Below, piece by piece: positions 42,507-51,126 of a DNA stretch of 64,000 nucleotides (position 1 is its first letter; every line of letters starts with the position of its first letter). The position numbers and the translations under genes were made by a program. A model generated the notes under the pieces. The model made no database searches, was not told where the DNA came from, and saw nothing but the letters and a program-made list of their open reading frames with translations. This DNA comes from Acidimicrobiia bacterium UBA5794 (GTDB lineage Bacteria; Actinomycetota; Acidimicrobiia; Spongiisociales; UBA5794): contig DIDS01000033.1 in the NCBI GenBank assembly GCA_002418265.1, positions 106,966-170,965 of the forward strand, in the 5' to 3' direction.

Positions 42507-44357
42507 ATGGGTTCCCCACGGTCCGATCTGTGGTGGAATCGGCCCGATGTCTGGGCGGGGGCCGCCTTGGCAGGTTTTGCCGCCGTCGACTCATTCAGCC
42601 CGTCGCTGATGCCCCGCACCACCACCCATCAGGCACTCCTGGCCGGAGTTTCCGGGACAGCAGGATGGGCAATCGGATCTGCCGTATATGCCATCGGTGC
42701 CAGGACAGACAATGCTGGAGCCGACACCGCAATCATGGCGTCGACCGCAACGGCGGGACTCGCGACCCGATACCTCATTCCGTGGCACGAACAGGAAGCC
42801 GCGTGGCGAGCACCTGTACGGTCGTTGGGCCAGGTCATCGGTGCGGGAGCTGCCTCGGCGGCCGTCACCACGGCCGTGAGGAATTCGTCGAGTCGCTTAG
42901 TCGTCGGCGCGGTCGCAGGAACCATCGCAACCGTCATCGGAGCAGCAACGATCAGCCGTGAGGTTGCACAGCAGAAGGCGAATCGAGACGAGCTCGATCA
43001 TGCCCCACCGAGACCATGGCAGGCACTCGTGCAAGGTGCTGGTGTTCTCGGCGGGCTTGGAGCACTCATCGGGGGGTATCGCAGCTCTGGAGGGGCGTTG
43101 GCACGCGTCATGGAGCGACGGCTCGCATTTCCCCCTCAGGTGGCGCGTTTTTCAGGAGACATTCTCGCCACCGCCATCTGGGCCATTGGGGTAAGGACCG
43201 CGTTCCAATACGTCACTTCGGGGCTTGCGAGATACGACCGGGTGGTGGATCCCGGCTACGACATCCCACCGACCGTCACGACGCGATCCGGCGGGCCGGG
43301 CTCTGAGGTGCCGTGGTCACGTCTCGGAAGGCAAGGACGCCGGTTCATCACCGACACACCATCAGCCGGTGATATCGAATCGGTGATGGGCACACCAGCA
43401 GTCAATGAACCGGTTCGAGTGTTCGTCGGGTTCGATGCCGCGGGATCGGCAGAGGCCCGTGTCGCCCTCGCGATGGAGGAGCTGAAGCGAACCGGTGCCT
43501 TCGATCGGAGTCTGCTGATTGTTTCGTGTCCGGCAGGAACCGGGTACGTCAACACGCTTCCGATGGAGGTGGCTGACTATGTCACGCTCGGCGACTGCGC
43601 TGCGGTTGCCGTTCAGTATGCACGGCTTCCATCTCTGTTGGTCATCCAGCAGACCCATTCGGGGGCGGATCACCACCGCCTTCTGCTGGCTGCGATCGAA
43701 CACGAACTTGATGTGCTGCCACCCGAGCGACGCCCACGCGTCGTCGTGTTCGGCGAGAGCCTCGGGGCTTGGGCGGGTCAGGACGCGTTCATCGGCGGCG
43801 GTATCGACTCCATCAGAAAGCTCGGTGTATCTGAGGCACTTTGGGTTGGAACGCCGTACTACAGCAAATGGCGACACGAGTCCCTCTATGAAGGGCAGGC
43901 TCCCGATGGAACCATCGAACAGATCAACGGCATTGATGAGCTCGATCTGGAATCGGAGGAACGAGTGGTGACGCTGCTCACGCACTACAACGATCCCGTC
44001 GACCGAATCAACGCGACGCTGTTCTACAAGGAACCGACGTGGCTCATGGAATCACCTCCCAAACGTGGAATCTCGCCAAATCAAAGATGGCGTCCCGGGA
44101 TCACGGCGTTCCAGACCATCGTCGACGCCATCAACGCGACGAATCCGACTCCAGGCGTGTTTCGCGCGGTAGGCCATGACTACCGCCTCGACCTCCCCGC
44201 CGTCACCGTGGCGGCCTACCGCCTCCCCGAGCCGAATGCCGAGCAATGGAAGCGCATGTTGACACGCCTTCAGGCGGACGAAAAGGCACGAGTCAACGCC
44301 ATGAGACGGGCGGCCAAACCACTGTTCGTCCTCGATGACGACGATCTGGGCCAATAG
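42507..44357 (+). CDS. Membrane alpha/beta-hydrolase (Abhydrolase_9 type)
   Basis: The 616 aa protein has an N-terminal half with several membrane helices (from WAGAALAGFAAVDSFSPSLMPRTTTHQALLAG, the family N-domain) and a C-terminal alpha/beta-hydrolase. The nucleophile Ser lies in VFGESLGAWAGQDAF, near residue 418. An Asp (THYNDPVDRIN) and a late His (RAVGHDYRLDLP) complete the expected triad. Related actinobacterial proteins are thought to act on lipids, but no substrate is proven. It follows the secreted protein gene by two bases. Confidence 0.88.
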   Translation: MGSPRSDLWWNRPDVWAGAALAGFAAVDSFSPSLMPRTTTHQALLAGVSGTAGWAIGSAVYAIGARTDNAGADTAIMASTATAGLATRYLIPWHEQEAAWRAPVRSLGQVIGAGAASAAVTTAVRNSSSRLVVGAVAGTIATVIGAATISREVAQQKANRDELDHAPPRPWQALVQGAGVLGGLGALIGGYRSSGGALARVMERRLAFPPQVARFSGDILATAIWAIGVRTAFQYVTSGLARYDRVVDPGYDIPPTVTTRSGGPGSEVPWSRLGRQGRRFITDTPSAGDIESVMGTPAVNEPVRVFVGFDAAGSAEARVALAMEELKRTGAFDRSLLIVSCPAGTGYVNTLPMEVADYVTLGDCAAVAVQYARLPSLLVIQQTHSGADHHRLLLAAIEHELDVLPPERRPRVVVFGESLGAWAGQDAFIGGGIDSIRKLGVSEALWVGTPYYSKWRHESLYEGQAPDGTIEQINGIDELDLESEERVVTLLTHYNDPVDRINATLFYKEPTWLMESPPKRGISPNQRWRPGITAFQTIVDAINATNPTPGVFRAVGHDYRLDLPAVTVAAYRLPEPNAEQWKRMLTRLQADEKARVNAMRRAAKPLFVLDDDDLGQ

Positions 44358-44365
44358 CCAGACGT

Positions 44366-44432
44366 CCGATGACCGATGACCGATATCAGAAGTCAGAAGT
44401 CAGACGAACAAGTTCGGAGTTCGGAGTCTGGA
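44366..44432. repeat. Heptamer repeats (CCGATGA, AGAAGTC, TTCGGAG)
   Basis: Two CCGATGA, two AGAAGTC and two TTCGGAG units follow each other in the convergent gap after the membrane hydrolase gene. Confidence 0.7.
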
Positions 44433-44458
44433 GACCACGGCGATTCCATGTTCGGAAT

Positions 44459-44512
44459 CCGTCCTCCCGTTTCGCGGGGGGACGCGCCGAGCGCAGCGAG
44501 GTGCAGGGGGGC
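44459..44512 (+). repeat. GC-rich dispersed palindromic repeat, copy 5
   Basis: Forward-oriented copy with the same GTCCTCCCG, GCGGGGGGACGCGCCGAG and GCAGGGGGGC blocks. It is paired with the inverted copy 6 only 24 bases away. Confidence 0.75.
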
Positions 44513-44536
44513 TGTGGGGCCGCGACATTCTGGAAT

Positions 44537-44603
44537 GCCCCCTGCGACACAGCGCCTGCTGCGCAGGCGTTGCTCCGCGTCCCCCCGGCAGCCGGGGGGA
44601 CGG
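44537..44603 (-). repeat. GC-rich dispersed palindromic repeat, copy 6
   Basis: Reverse-oriented copy with a longer and more divergent centre that includes the palindrome CGCCTGCTGCGCAGGCG. With copy 5 it could form a large hairpin in the convergent gap. Confidence 0.7.
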
Positions 44604-44638
44604 TTCAGAAGTCAGAAAGCTGTGAGCTGAAAGTTCGC

Positions 44639-45118
44639 TCACGTGTCGTTGAGATAGCGCTGCAGGTCCGACACCCGGCGAAGAGCCACGGATCCGACAT
44701 CGATGTGTCTCGCCAGGAGTTCGATCGCGATCGGCCCGACAGCACCGATCGCAGCCCACCGATCCGCTGCTTGGTACACGTCACAGGGAACGGCATCGCC
44801 GTCGACCAACAGGATCCTCGTTGACCAATCCGGCATCTTCATACCTTCGATCCGGCGCTCTTGTTCGACATGCCATAGATGCATACTGTCTCGATCGAGA
44901 TCCATGGGCTCCTCGACGGCCTCCCACAGCAGTTGCTCAAACAAGGCAATCTTTCGCTCGTCCAACCCCATCTGGGCGCGGCGTCCACACCGGGTTGTGA
45001 CAATGACCCACGCTTCGTCACTCTGCGGATCGCCATGACGCAACGTCAGTTCCTCAGGCACATCTGACCCAGCCCAGCCGCCGAGAGATCGGCCGCCGGT
45101 CCAGTCAGCAACTTCCAT
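44639..45118 (-). CDS. Hypothetical protein, probable 3' part of a gene split by TGA
   Basis: I do not recognise this protein, which is 159 aa from the ATG at 45118. It is predicted to be a mixed alpha/beta soluble domain (EAWVIVTTRCGRRAQMGLDERKI, then MPDWSTRILLVDGDAVPCDVYQ). There is no Shine-Dalgarno sequence. The coding pattern continues upstream of the ATG without a break (RRELARLEKALTDSQLIG) back to the TGA that ends the previous gene in the same frame. This suggests one original gene of about 340 codons. See the finding on the in-frame stop. Confidence 0.6.
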   Translation of the reverse strand: MEVADWTGGRSLGGWAGSDVPEELTLRHGDPQSDEAWVIVTTRCGRRAQMGLDERKIALFEQLLWEAVEEPMDLDRDSMHLWHVEQERRIEGMKMPDWSTRILLVDGDAVPCDVYQAADRWAAIGAVGPIAIELLARHIDVGSVALRRVSDLQRYLNDT

Positions 45119-45172
45119 ACCGATCAACTGGCTGTCGGTCAGCGCCTTCTCAAGTCGAGCAAGCTCCCGTCG

Positions 45173-45667
45173 TCAGCTTCCCTGCGGATCAATCACATCG
45201 CGAATGTCATCGATCCGGACCGGATCGGGTCCCCAAAACGCCGAAGACAGAAAGAACAGCCATACCGCAGCCATGAAGGCAAGGGCAACCAGCCACCAAG
45301 ACCAACCGACAAGAAGCTCAAGCAACCCACCGAGCAGTGCACCAACGACAGCCGCCAGGACATACGTCCTCGGCACTGCCTGCATGCTGCGGTGGCGGCT
45401 GACCATCCGAGACAGGCTGACCGGCAGCCACGCCCAATCATGGCCAGGGCGATACACGCGGACCGAGCTGATGCTGCCACTCGACCACTGGTGACCGTCT
45501 TCACACGTCATCGTGTCAGGAACCGGGGTGCCACTGTTGAACCAGTGCCAGGTCCGGTCCCACGGGCTCGCTCGTACGACGCCCACAGGTTTCTTGCCGC
45601 ATTGGGGGCAGCGTTGTGAACCCACCGTCACGGCCCATTCAGCGGATGACCTGCCTCTCATGACCAT
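45173..45667 (-). CDS. Membrane protein with CxxC zinc-ribbon-like N-terminus (possible 5' part of split gene)
   Basis: The 164 aa protein starts with a possible zinc ribbon (QRCPQCGKKP, with a second Cys/His in MTCEDGHQW). Two transmembrane helices follow (TYVLAAVVGALLGGLLELLVGW and WWLVALAFMAAVWLFFLSSAFW). It then ends with DDIRDVIDPQGS and TGA. After the stop the same frame stays open and coding-like into the next gene. It may therefore be a full short protein, the upstream part of a pseudogene, or a readthrough product. Confidence 0.65.
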   Translation of the reverse strand: MVMRGRSSAEWAVTVGSQRCPQCGKKPVGVVRASPWDRTWHWFNSGTPVPDTMTCEDGHQWSSGSISSVRVYRPGHDWAWLPVSLSRMVSRHRSMQAVPRTYVLAAVVGALLGGLLELLVGWSWWLVALAFMAAVWLFFLSSAFWGPDPVRIDDIRDVIDPQGS

Positions 45668-45709
45668 CCGATGATGGACGGCAAACCGGAATTGTCAAGC
45701 GCATAGCGT

Positions 45710-46708
45710 CTACGCGAGTGCCTCACAGATGGTTTCGGTCATGAGGGCTGCGATCACGTAGGGGTCAGCGTTGGCGTTCGGACGACGATCCTCGATATAG
45801 CCCTTCTGCTCGACCTCAACCTGCCACGGAATACGCACCGAAGCTCCCCGATTGGATACCCCATAGGAGTATTCGGACCAAGGTGCGGTCTCATGGAGAC
45901 CGGTCAGGCGATCCTGGATGCCTGCGCCGTAGTTTGCAACATGCAACTCGGCCTTTCTGCCCAAGGCTTCACACGCTTTGATGATCGGCTCGTAGCTTTC
46001 TCGCATTGCCTTTGTTGAGAAGTTGGTGTGCATGCCTGCGCCATTCCAATCGCCCTTTACCGGCTTGGGGTCGAGTGTTGCCGAGATGTTGTAGTCCTCG
46101 GCAACCCGGTACAGCAACCACCGTGCCAACCACACCGAGTCCCCAATTTCAACCGTGTCAACGGGACCGATCTGGAACTCCCACTGCCCAATCATGACTT
46201 CGGCATTTGTCCCAGAGATGGCGATTCCTGCGGCGATGCAAGCGGTTGTATGAGCTTCTACGACGTCCCTGCCCCAGATCTCGTCAGCGCCAATTCCGCA
46301 GTAGTAACCACCCTGAGGAGCCGGAAACCCGCCAAGTGGCCAGCCATGCGGGCGACCATCCTTGAAGAAGGTGTATTCCTGTTCAATACCGAACCAGGGC
46401 TCCTGATCCCCGTACTTGGCGAGAGCTTCAACCGCTCTGACCCGGGTATTGGACTCGTGGGGTGTCATGTCGGTGTTGAGTACCTCGCACAACGCGAGCA
46501 CGGAGTCACCGCCGCGGATCGGATCCGGAATGATCTTGACGGGTCGCAACACGCGGTCTGATTCATTGCCGGGTGCCTGATCGGTGGACGATCCATCAAA
46601 TCCCCAGATCGGAAGCTCATCCCCGTTCTGGATGATCCTCGTTTTGGAACGCAACTTCGATGTCGGTTTCTGACCATCGATCCAGATGTATTCGGCACGG
46701 TACGGCAT
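45710..46708 (-). CDS. glnII: Glutamine synthetase type II
   Basis: This eukaryote-like glutamine synthetase makes glutamine from glutamate and ammonia with ATP. The 332 aa length fits GSII. Key segments are the N-terminal YIWIDG and PIWGFDGSSTDQAPGNESD, the catalytic FGIEQEYTFF, NAEVMIGQWEFQIGP, NGAGMHTNFSTKAMR and the C-terminal RRPNANADPYVIAALM. Bacteria with GSII (rhizobia, streptomycetes) also have a GSI; here that gene (glnA) is directly divergent, and the shared gap holds a GlnR-box-like site. Confidence 0.95.
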   Translation of the reverse strand: MPYRAEYIWIDGQKPTSKLRSKTRIIQNGDELPIWGFDGSSTDQAPGNESDRVLRPVKIIPDPIRGGDSVLALCEVLNTDMTPHESNTRVRAVEALAKYGDQEPWFGIEQEYTFFKDGRPHGWPLGGFPAPQGGYYCGIGADEIWGRDVVEAHTTACIAAGIAISGTNAEVMIGQWEFQIGPVDTVEIGDSVWLARWLLYRVAEDYNISATLDPKPVKGDWNGAGMHTNFSTKAMRESYEPIIKACEALGRKAELHVANYGAGIQDRLTGLHETAPWSEYSYGVSNRGASVRIPWQVEVEQKGYIEDRRPNANADPYVIAALMTETICEALA

Positions 46709-46793
46709 GGTGTCTCACTTTCAGATGCTTGACAGTTCCCAATCGATGCGGCAGGCAGCGCCCACTGCAACGGCGGAATACTGCTACCTCAGA

Positions 46794-46809
46794 ATTTCAC
46801 GGTGGTAAC
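46794..46809 (-). promoter_or_regulatory. GlnR-box-like site between glnII and glnA
   Basis: On the minus strand the sequence reads GTTAC-CACCGT-GAAAT, close to the actinobacterial GlnR half-site pair GTNAC-N6-GAAAC. It lies 85 bases before glnII and 72 bases before glnA. Further GTCAT, GAAAC and GTTCAC elements lie within the next 25 bases. Confidence 0.5.
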
Positions 46810-46868
46810 GCGAGTGTGAACGCTGTGTTTCATGACCAATCTGGGGTGGCGATTCTCCCCACATTCCG

Positions 46869-46874
46869 TACGAT
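46869..46874 (+). promoter_or_regulatory. Candidate leaderless -10 box (TACGAT)
   Basis: It lies six bases before the glnA ATG. Confidence 0.5.
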
Positions 46875-46880
46875 GACGCA

Positions 46881-48230
46881 ATGGAAACAACACCATCACC
46901 ACCCGATCGGCAGAAGGAATACGTGCTGAGCACCGTTCAGGAACGAGGCATCCGATTCATCCGGCTCTGGTTCACCGACGTCCAGGGCTTCCTCAAGTCT
47001 TTCGCGATCACCCCTGCAGAACTCGAACTCGCACTTGACGAAGGGGTTTCGTTCGATGGCTCCTCGATCGACGGTTTCTCACGGAGCCACGAGGCAGACA
47101 TGCTGGCAAAGCCCGACCCCACCACGTTTCAGATCCTGCCATGGAAGTCTGGAGACGATGCGGTCGCCCGGATGTTCTGTGACATCGTCACGCCTGATGG
47201 CGATGCGTTCCCGGGTGACCCCCGCCACGTTCTCCAACGTAACCTCGAGAAAGCCGCGGAACTTGGCTACTCGTTCTATGTCGCACCAGAGATCGAGTAC
47301 TTCTACTTCGCGGATGCCTCTCCCGAACCACAGGTCCTCGACCGAGGTGGCTACTTCGACCTGACACCGCTGGACGTCGCACAGCAGTATCGGCGATCCA
47401 CGATCACGATGCTTGAACAACTTGGAATCCCCGTTGCATTCAGCCATCACGAAGTTTCACCGTCACAACACGAACTCGATCTTCGACACACCGATGCACT
47501 GACCATGGCAGACAACATCACCACCACGCGCCTGACGGTGAAAGAGATCGCCCTCAAGCACGGCATCCACGCCACATTCATGCCGAAGCCGCTCGAAAAG
47601 TATGACGGATCAGGCATGCATCTCCATCTGTCGCTGTTCCTGGGGGACGAGAACGCCTTCCACGACGAGAGCGGCGAATACGGGTTGTCAAAGGTCGCAC
47701 ACGGGTTCATCGCGGGATTGTTACGACACGCATCTGAGATCACCGCGGTCACCAACCAGTGGGTGAATTCCTACAAACGCCTCGTCAGCGGCTTTGACGC
47801 ACCAACGTTCGAAACATGGGCGCGTAACGATCAGAGCGCACTCGTGCGGGTACCTGCGACACGGAAGGGCAAGATCGATGCGACTCGCATTGAATACCGG
47901 TCACCGGATCCAGCATGCAACCCGTACCTCGCGCTCTCGGTGATTCTGGCAGCAGGGCTTGCCGGTATTGCAAACAACTACGAACTTCCCCCTGAAGCTG
48001 GATCCGAGATTCTCGAGATGTCTGAATCGGAACGAGCAGCCGCGGGTATCAGACACATCCCACACAACCTCGCTGATGCGATCAAGGCCATGGAGGGATC
48101 TGATCTCGTCCGGAATGCTCTGGGGGACCATGTCTTTGAGTGGTTCCTACGCAACAAGAAACGTGAATGGGCTCGCTACGAACAGCACGTGTCTCGCTTC
48201 GAACTTGAGGAATACCTCCCGGTGCTCTGA
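46881..48230 (+). CDS. glnA: Glutamine synthetase type I
   Basis: The 449 aa class I glutamine synthetase contains the N-terminal VQERGIRFIRLWFTDVQGFLKSF and FDGSSIDGF, the catalytic VAPEIEYFYF, KYDGSGMHLHLSLF, NSYKRLVSGFDAP and IEYRSPDPACNPYLALSVIL. It lacks the tyrosine adenylylation loop (no NLYDLP-type segment) and ends early after EEYLPVL, as in the GlnA2-like alpha group of actinobacteria. Its stop overlaps the ATG of the response-regulator gene (TGATG), so regulator and enzyme are co-transcribed. Confidence 0.94.
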   Translation: METTPSPPDRQKEYVLSTVQERGIRFIRLWFTDVQGFLKSFAITPAELELALDEGVSFDGSSIDGFSRSHEADMLAKPDPTTFQILPWKSGDDAVARMFCDIVTPDGDAFPGDPRHVLQRNLEKAAELGYSFYVAPEIEYFYFADASPEPQVLDRGGYFDLTPLDVAQQYRRSTITMLEQLGIPVAFSHHEVSPSQHELDLRHTDALTMADNITTTRLTVKEIALKHGIHATFMPKPLEKYDGSGMHLHLSLFLGDENAFHDESGEYGLSKVAHGFIAGLLRHASEITAVTNQWVNSYKRLVSGFDAPTFETWARNDQSALVRVPATRKGKIDATRIEYRSPDPACNPYLALSVILAAGLAGIANNYELPPEAGSEILEMSESERAAAGIRHIPHNLADAIKAMEGSDLVRNALGDHVFEWFLRNKKREWARYEQHVSRFELEEYLPVL

Positions 48231-48880
48231 TGTATCTTCTTGTTCACCCCGCGTCGCCGTCACAGGCGCTTACGTCGGCAATCCTCACCGCCGGATACCA
48301 GCCGGTGCCGATTGCCAACCTCGACGATGCGGGAGCCAAGGAGCCACCGGATGGGTGGGCTGCCGCCGTACTTGAACTCGGAAACGATCCCTCGGGCATC
48401 ATCAACTTCGGGGCGAAGCTCCGAGATGAATACGACGTTGCGGTATTGCTTGTCGCCGACCGCACCTTGACGATTGATCTTGAAGACGAATCCGAATTCG
48501 ACGATTTCGTCCTCACCCCGATCGATCCTCACGAGCTTCGGGTTCGCCTTGGGCGACTCGGTGTCTCAGCAGCGGTGGATACCAACGATCCGGTCCTCCG
48601 CTACGCCGATCTTGAGCTCAACACAGCGACCTACCAAGCGACCGTTGCCGGGGTGCCAAGAGACCTCACCTACATGGAGTATGAACTCCTGCGATTCCTT
48701 GTCGAGCACCCAAGCCGCGTGTGGAGCCGGGAACAGATCCTCTCGAAGGTGTGGGGCTACGACTACTTCGGTGGCTCACGCACCGTCGATGTCCACATCC
48801 GGAGACTCCGAGCCAAACTGGGCGAGGAACGGGCGTCGTGGATCACCACGGTCCGATCTGTTGGCTACCGCTTCGGATAG
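48230..48880 (+). CDS. OmpR-family atypical response regulator, GlnR-like
   Basis: The 216 aa protein has an N-terminal receiver-like fold (residues 1-112) and a C-terminal winged helix (ELLRFLVEHPSRVWSREQILSKVWGYDYFGGSRTVDVHIRRLRAKLG, about 145-215). Phosphorylation residues are missing: the acceptor Asp position reads VLELG, with Glu, and the conserved Lys-Pro reads LTPID. Such a pseudo-receiver is typical for GlnR, the orphan nitrogen regulator of actinobacteria. Co-transcription with glnA and a GlnR-like box upstream support this. No histidine kinase gene is adjacent. Confidence 0.85.
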   Translation: MYLLVHPASPSQALTSAILTAGYQPVPIANLDDAGAKEPPDGWAAAVLELGNDPSGIINFGAKLRDEYDVAVLLVADRTLTIDLEDESEFDDFVLTPIDPHELRVRLGRLGVSAAVDTNDPVLRYADLELNTATYQATVAGVPRDLTYMEYELLRFLVEHPSRVWSREQILSKVWGYDYFGGSRTVDVHIRRLRAKLGEERASWITTVRSVGYRFG

Positions 48881-48888
48881 ACCGGCGG

Positions 48889-50883
48889 CTAGAAACTCAA
48901 CCACTCAATGGTCTCAAGAGAGTCCATCTCTGAGGCCATGATTCCGCTGTTGGACACCGTGTAGAGGGTGCTCCCGATCACAAGCGACCGGATGATCGGC
49001 TCACTCCAACTACGGCAGTCGTCACAGAACTGATCTGTGCTCGATGGATGCTCGATCTCCCCTATCGACGTGATCGCCTGTGGAGTCGCGTGAACCACAA
49101 TGGCCCCAGAAAAGCTGTCTTCGTAGCCTTTCGCTTCGTCAAATGACCAGCGTTGCATCGGAAGTACGGCAGTGTTCGTCTCTGGCCACCACAAGAATGC
49201 ATGATGATCCCACTCAGCCTCTGAGTACCCGTCTTTGAACGTCAACCGCGAAAGTCGAGTGGGGTTCCCAGGGTCCGACACATCGAACACCGAAAGCTGC
49301 GTACCGGTCGTCCGCCCCTCATCGGTCGCGTCCTGGCCAACACCAAGGATGAGATCTTCACCGATTGGGTGCAGATACGCCGAGTATCCATTGATCTTCA
49401 GCTCGCCATCAACGGTTGGATGTTTCGGATCGGCAAGGTCGATGACGTAAAGCGGATCAACCTGTCGGAACGTAACGACGTAGCCCTTGTCCCTGATGAA
49501 CCGAACCGAATAGACACGTTCGTTCTTTCCGAGACCACCAACAGAACCAATCTTGGCAAGGCTGTCGCCACGTGCTTCAAGGATGACAACCGATGTCTCG
49601 GGTACACCCGAACCCCGCCACCACGGTGTCTCTTCGGTCACCACGACCCGAAGTACACCTTGGTATTCATCCAGCGCCCACTGGGAATGCAGAGCACCGT
49701 CGACTTCACCCGAAGCAACGTAGCGTGCCGACCGGGGATCGGTGATGTCGAATTGGTGGATCTGCGTCCCAACCGACCGGTTGTCGTTCGCTCTGACGTC
49801 AACATCCCACCACTGCCATGGCGACGTCGCCACATACAGGTTGTCGTGGGATGCGTACACGGTTTGACCGACCGCAAGGAGCCCGATGCCACCTGTCGGA
49901 GCGAGTGCCGATTCCACATCCAGGCTCAGGACACTCAGCATCGACAGGCCAGAGAATTCGTCTGGATACCCGATCTGTGAGCAATCAAGCAACGGACCTT
50001 CAGAAGTCATGCCTCGCTGTTGGTCATCGAGCACATACCACGGAACCCAGTTCTCCAGCGTCGACTCCGAGATGATCTTCTTGTTCTTTTGTATCGCTTC
50101 ACGCTCGGCTCTGATCCCGTCGCCTTCCGGATATGCCCAGTCGAATCCGACGGGGTTGGATTGCACAACGATGCGCGCGATGCCATCGGTCATCCTTGAT
50201 GAAACAATTATCCCATCAAGCGTGAGAGTTCGAACGACCTTCATGTGTTGTGGGGTCGAAACATCGACCTCTTGGAGCACGGTGCGCTGGGTGCCGTAGC
50301 CGTACGGACCAATGACGTCCGCCTCAAATACTGGACCGCCATACCCACCGCCACTCGTCATGACCAAGAGGGTGTCACCTGAAAGGAAGAGTTGCTGAAC
50401 CCAGCCGTCAAGAACGATCGAGGTCGCAATTGTCGGGCTGTCCGCCGATGCATCGATCCAGTAGAGGCGCCCATTGGCGACGACAAAGATACGTTCGCCA
50501 TCGGTCTTGACGAGATCTGGCTCATCGATACCTGCAACCTGAACGTTCGTCGTTGAGTAGGCCGGTGGCGTCGATTGGCCACCGACGCTGTCCTCAGAAC
50601 GCATCTCGGTGATCTCCGCCATGATCGGATAGATGTCGTATCCGCCGTTGAGCCCGTACGGGCCGACACGTTCCGTGGCGAGACGTTTCACATGAGCAAG
50701 AAAGTCACTGCACGAGTCGAACGGTTGCATCGCCCCACCGGCGGCGAAAATCCCTTCGATACCCACGGGGGTAAATCCCGTAGAAGGCGTGGTGTCGGGT
50801 ATGGAAGTTTGGGACACATTCTGGATCGAGCACCCAGTGGCGATCACAAGCGTCACCAAGACTGCCACTAGCGAGCGTTTCAT
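48889..50883 (-). CDS. Secreted beta-propeller lipoprotein
   Basis: The 664 aa protein has a signal peptide with a possible lipobox (MKRSLVAVLVTLVIATGCS, Cys18). The rest matches the C-terminal beta-propeller family found in bacteria and archaea: repeated blades such as DLVKTDGERIFVVANGRLYWIDA, TVYASHDNLYVATSPWQWW and GLGKNERVYSVRFIRDKGYVVTFRQVDPLYVIDLADPKHP. The protein probably sits on the outer face of the membrane. A role in binding or envelope function is likely but unknown. The GGGAGGGG upstream of the ATG is a strong ribosome site. It is convergent with the GlnR-like gene. Confidence 0.85.
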   Translation of the reverse strand: MKRSLVAVLVTLVIATGCSIQNVSQTSIPDTTPSTGFTPVGIEGIFAAGGAMQPFDSCSDFLAHVKRLATERVGPYGLNGGYDIYPIMAEITEMRSEDSVGGQSTPPAYSTTNVQVAGIDEPDLVKTDGERIFVVANGRLYWIDASADSPTIATSIVLDGWVQQLFLSGDTLLVMTSGGGYGGPVFEADVIGPYGYGTQRTVLQEVDVSTPQHMKVVRTLTLDGIIVSSRMTDGIARIVVQSNPVGFDWAYPEGDGIRAEREAIQKNKKIISESTLENWVPWYVLDDQQRGMTSEGPLLDCSQIGYPDEFSGLSMLSVLSLDVESALAPTGGIGLLAVGQTVYASHDNLYVATSPWQWWDVDVRANDNRSVGTQIHQFDITDPRSARYVASGEVDGALHSQWALDEYQGVLRVVVTEETPWWRGSGVPETSVVILEARGDSLAKIGSVGGLGKNERVYSVRFIRDKGYVVTFRQVDPLYVIDLADPKHPTVDGELKINGYSAYLHPIGEDLILGVGQDATDEGRTTGTQLSVFDVSDPGNPTRLSRLTFKDGYSEAEWDHHAFLWWPETNTAVLPMQRWSFDEAKGYEDSFSGAIVVHATPQAITSIGEIEHPSSTDQFCDDCRSWSEPIIRSLVIGSTLYTVSNSGIMASEMDSLETIEWLSF

Positions 50884-50977
50884 GAGATTCCCCTCCCGGT
50901 GTTCTCGTGGCTACGACGGTGCTAACACCAAGCAGGGTTCCCGCTATCTGAGGATTATCCAAGAGACAGGGAAAACA

Positions 50978-51030
50978 CCGTCCTCCCACGAAGTGGGGGG
51001 ACGCGACGAGTGCAGCGAGGAGCAGGGGGC
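50978..51030 (+). repeat. GC-rich dispersed palindromic repeat, copy 7
   Basis: Forward copy, with CCGTCCTCCCACGAAGTGGGGGGACGCG as the stem. Paired with the inverted copy 8 across 24 bases, as copies 5 and 6 are. Confidence 0.75.
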
Positions 51031-51054
51031 TCTCACACCACAACAAGCCGAAAC

Positions 51055-51109
51055 GCCCCCCCCCCTGCGACACTGACTCACCGCGTCCCCCCGGAAGACC
51101 GGGGGACGG
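51055..51109 (-). repeat. GC-rich dispersed palindromic repeat, copy 8
   Basis: Reverse copy ending in GCGTCCCCCCGGAAGACCGG and GGGGACGG. It lies between the beta-propeller gene and the aldehyde dehydrogenase gene. Confidence 0.7.
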
Positions 51110-51126
51110 AAAAGAGATGTACGGAT

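Noticed and set aside
45130..45180. Selenocysteine codon at the TGA between the two hypothetical genes
   Set aside because: selA and selB are present, but no SECIS-like hairpin with the right distance was recognised and the protein resembles no selenoprotein. It is kept only as a remote alternative.
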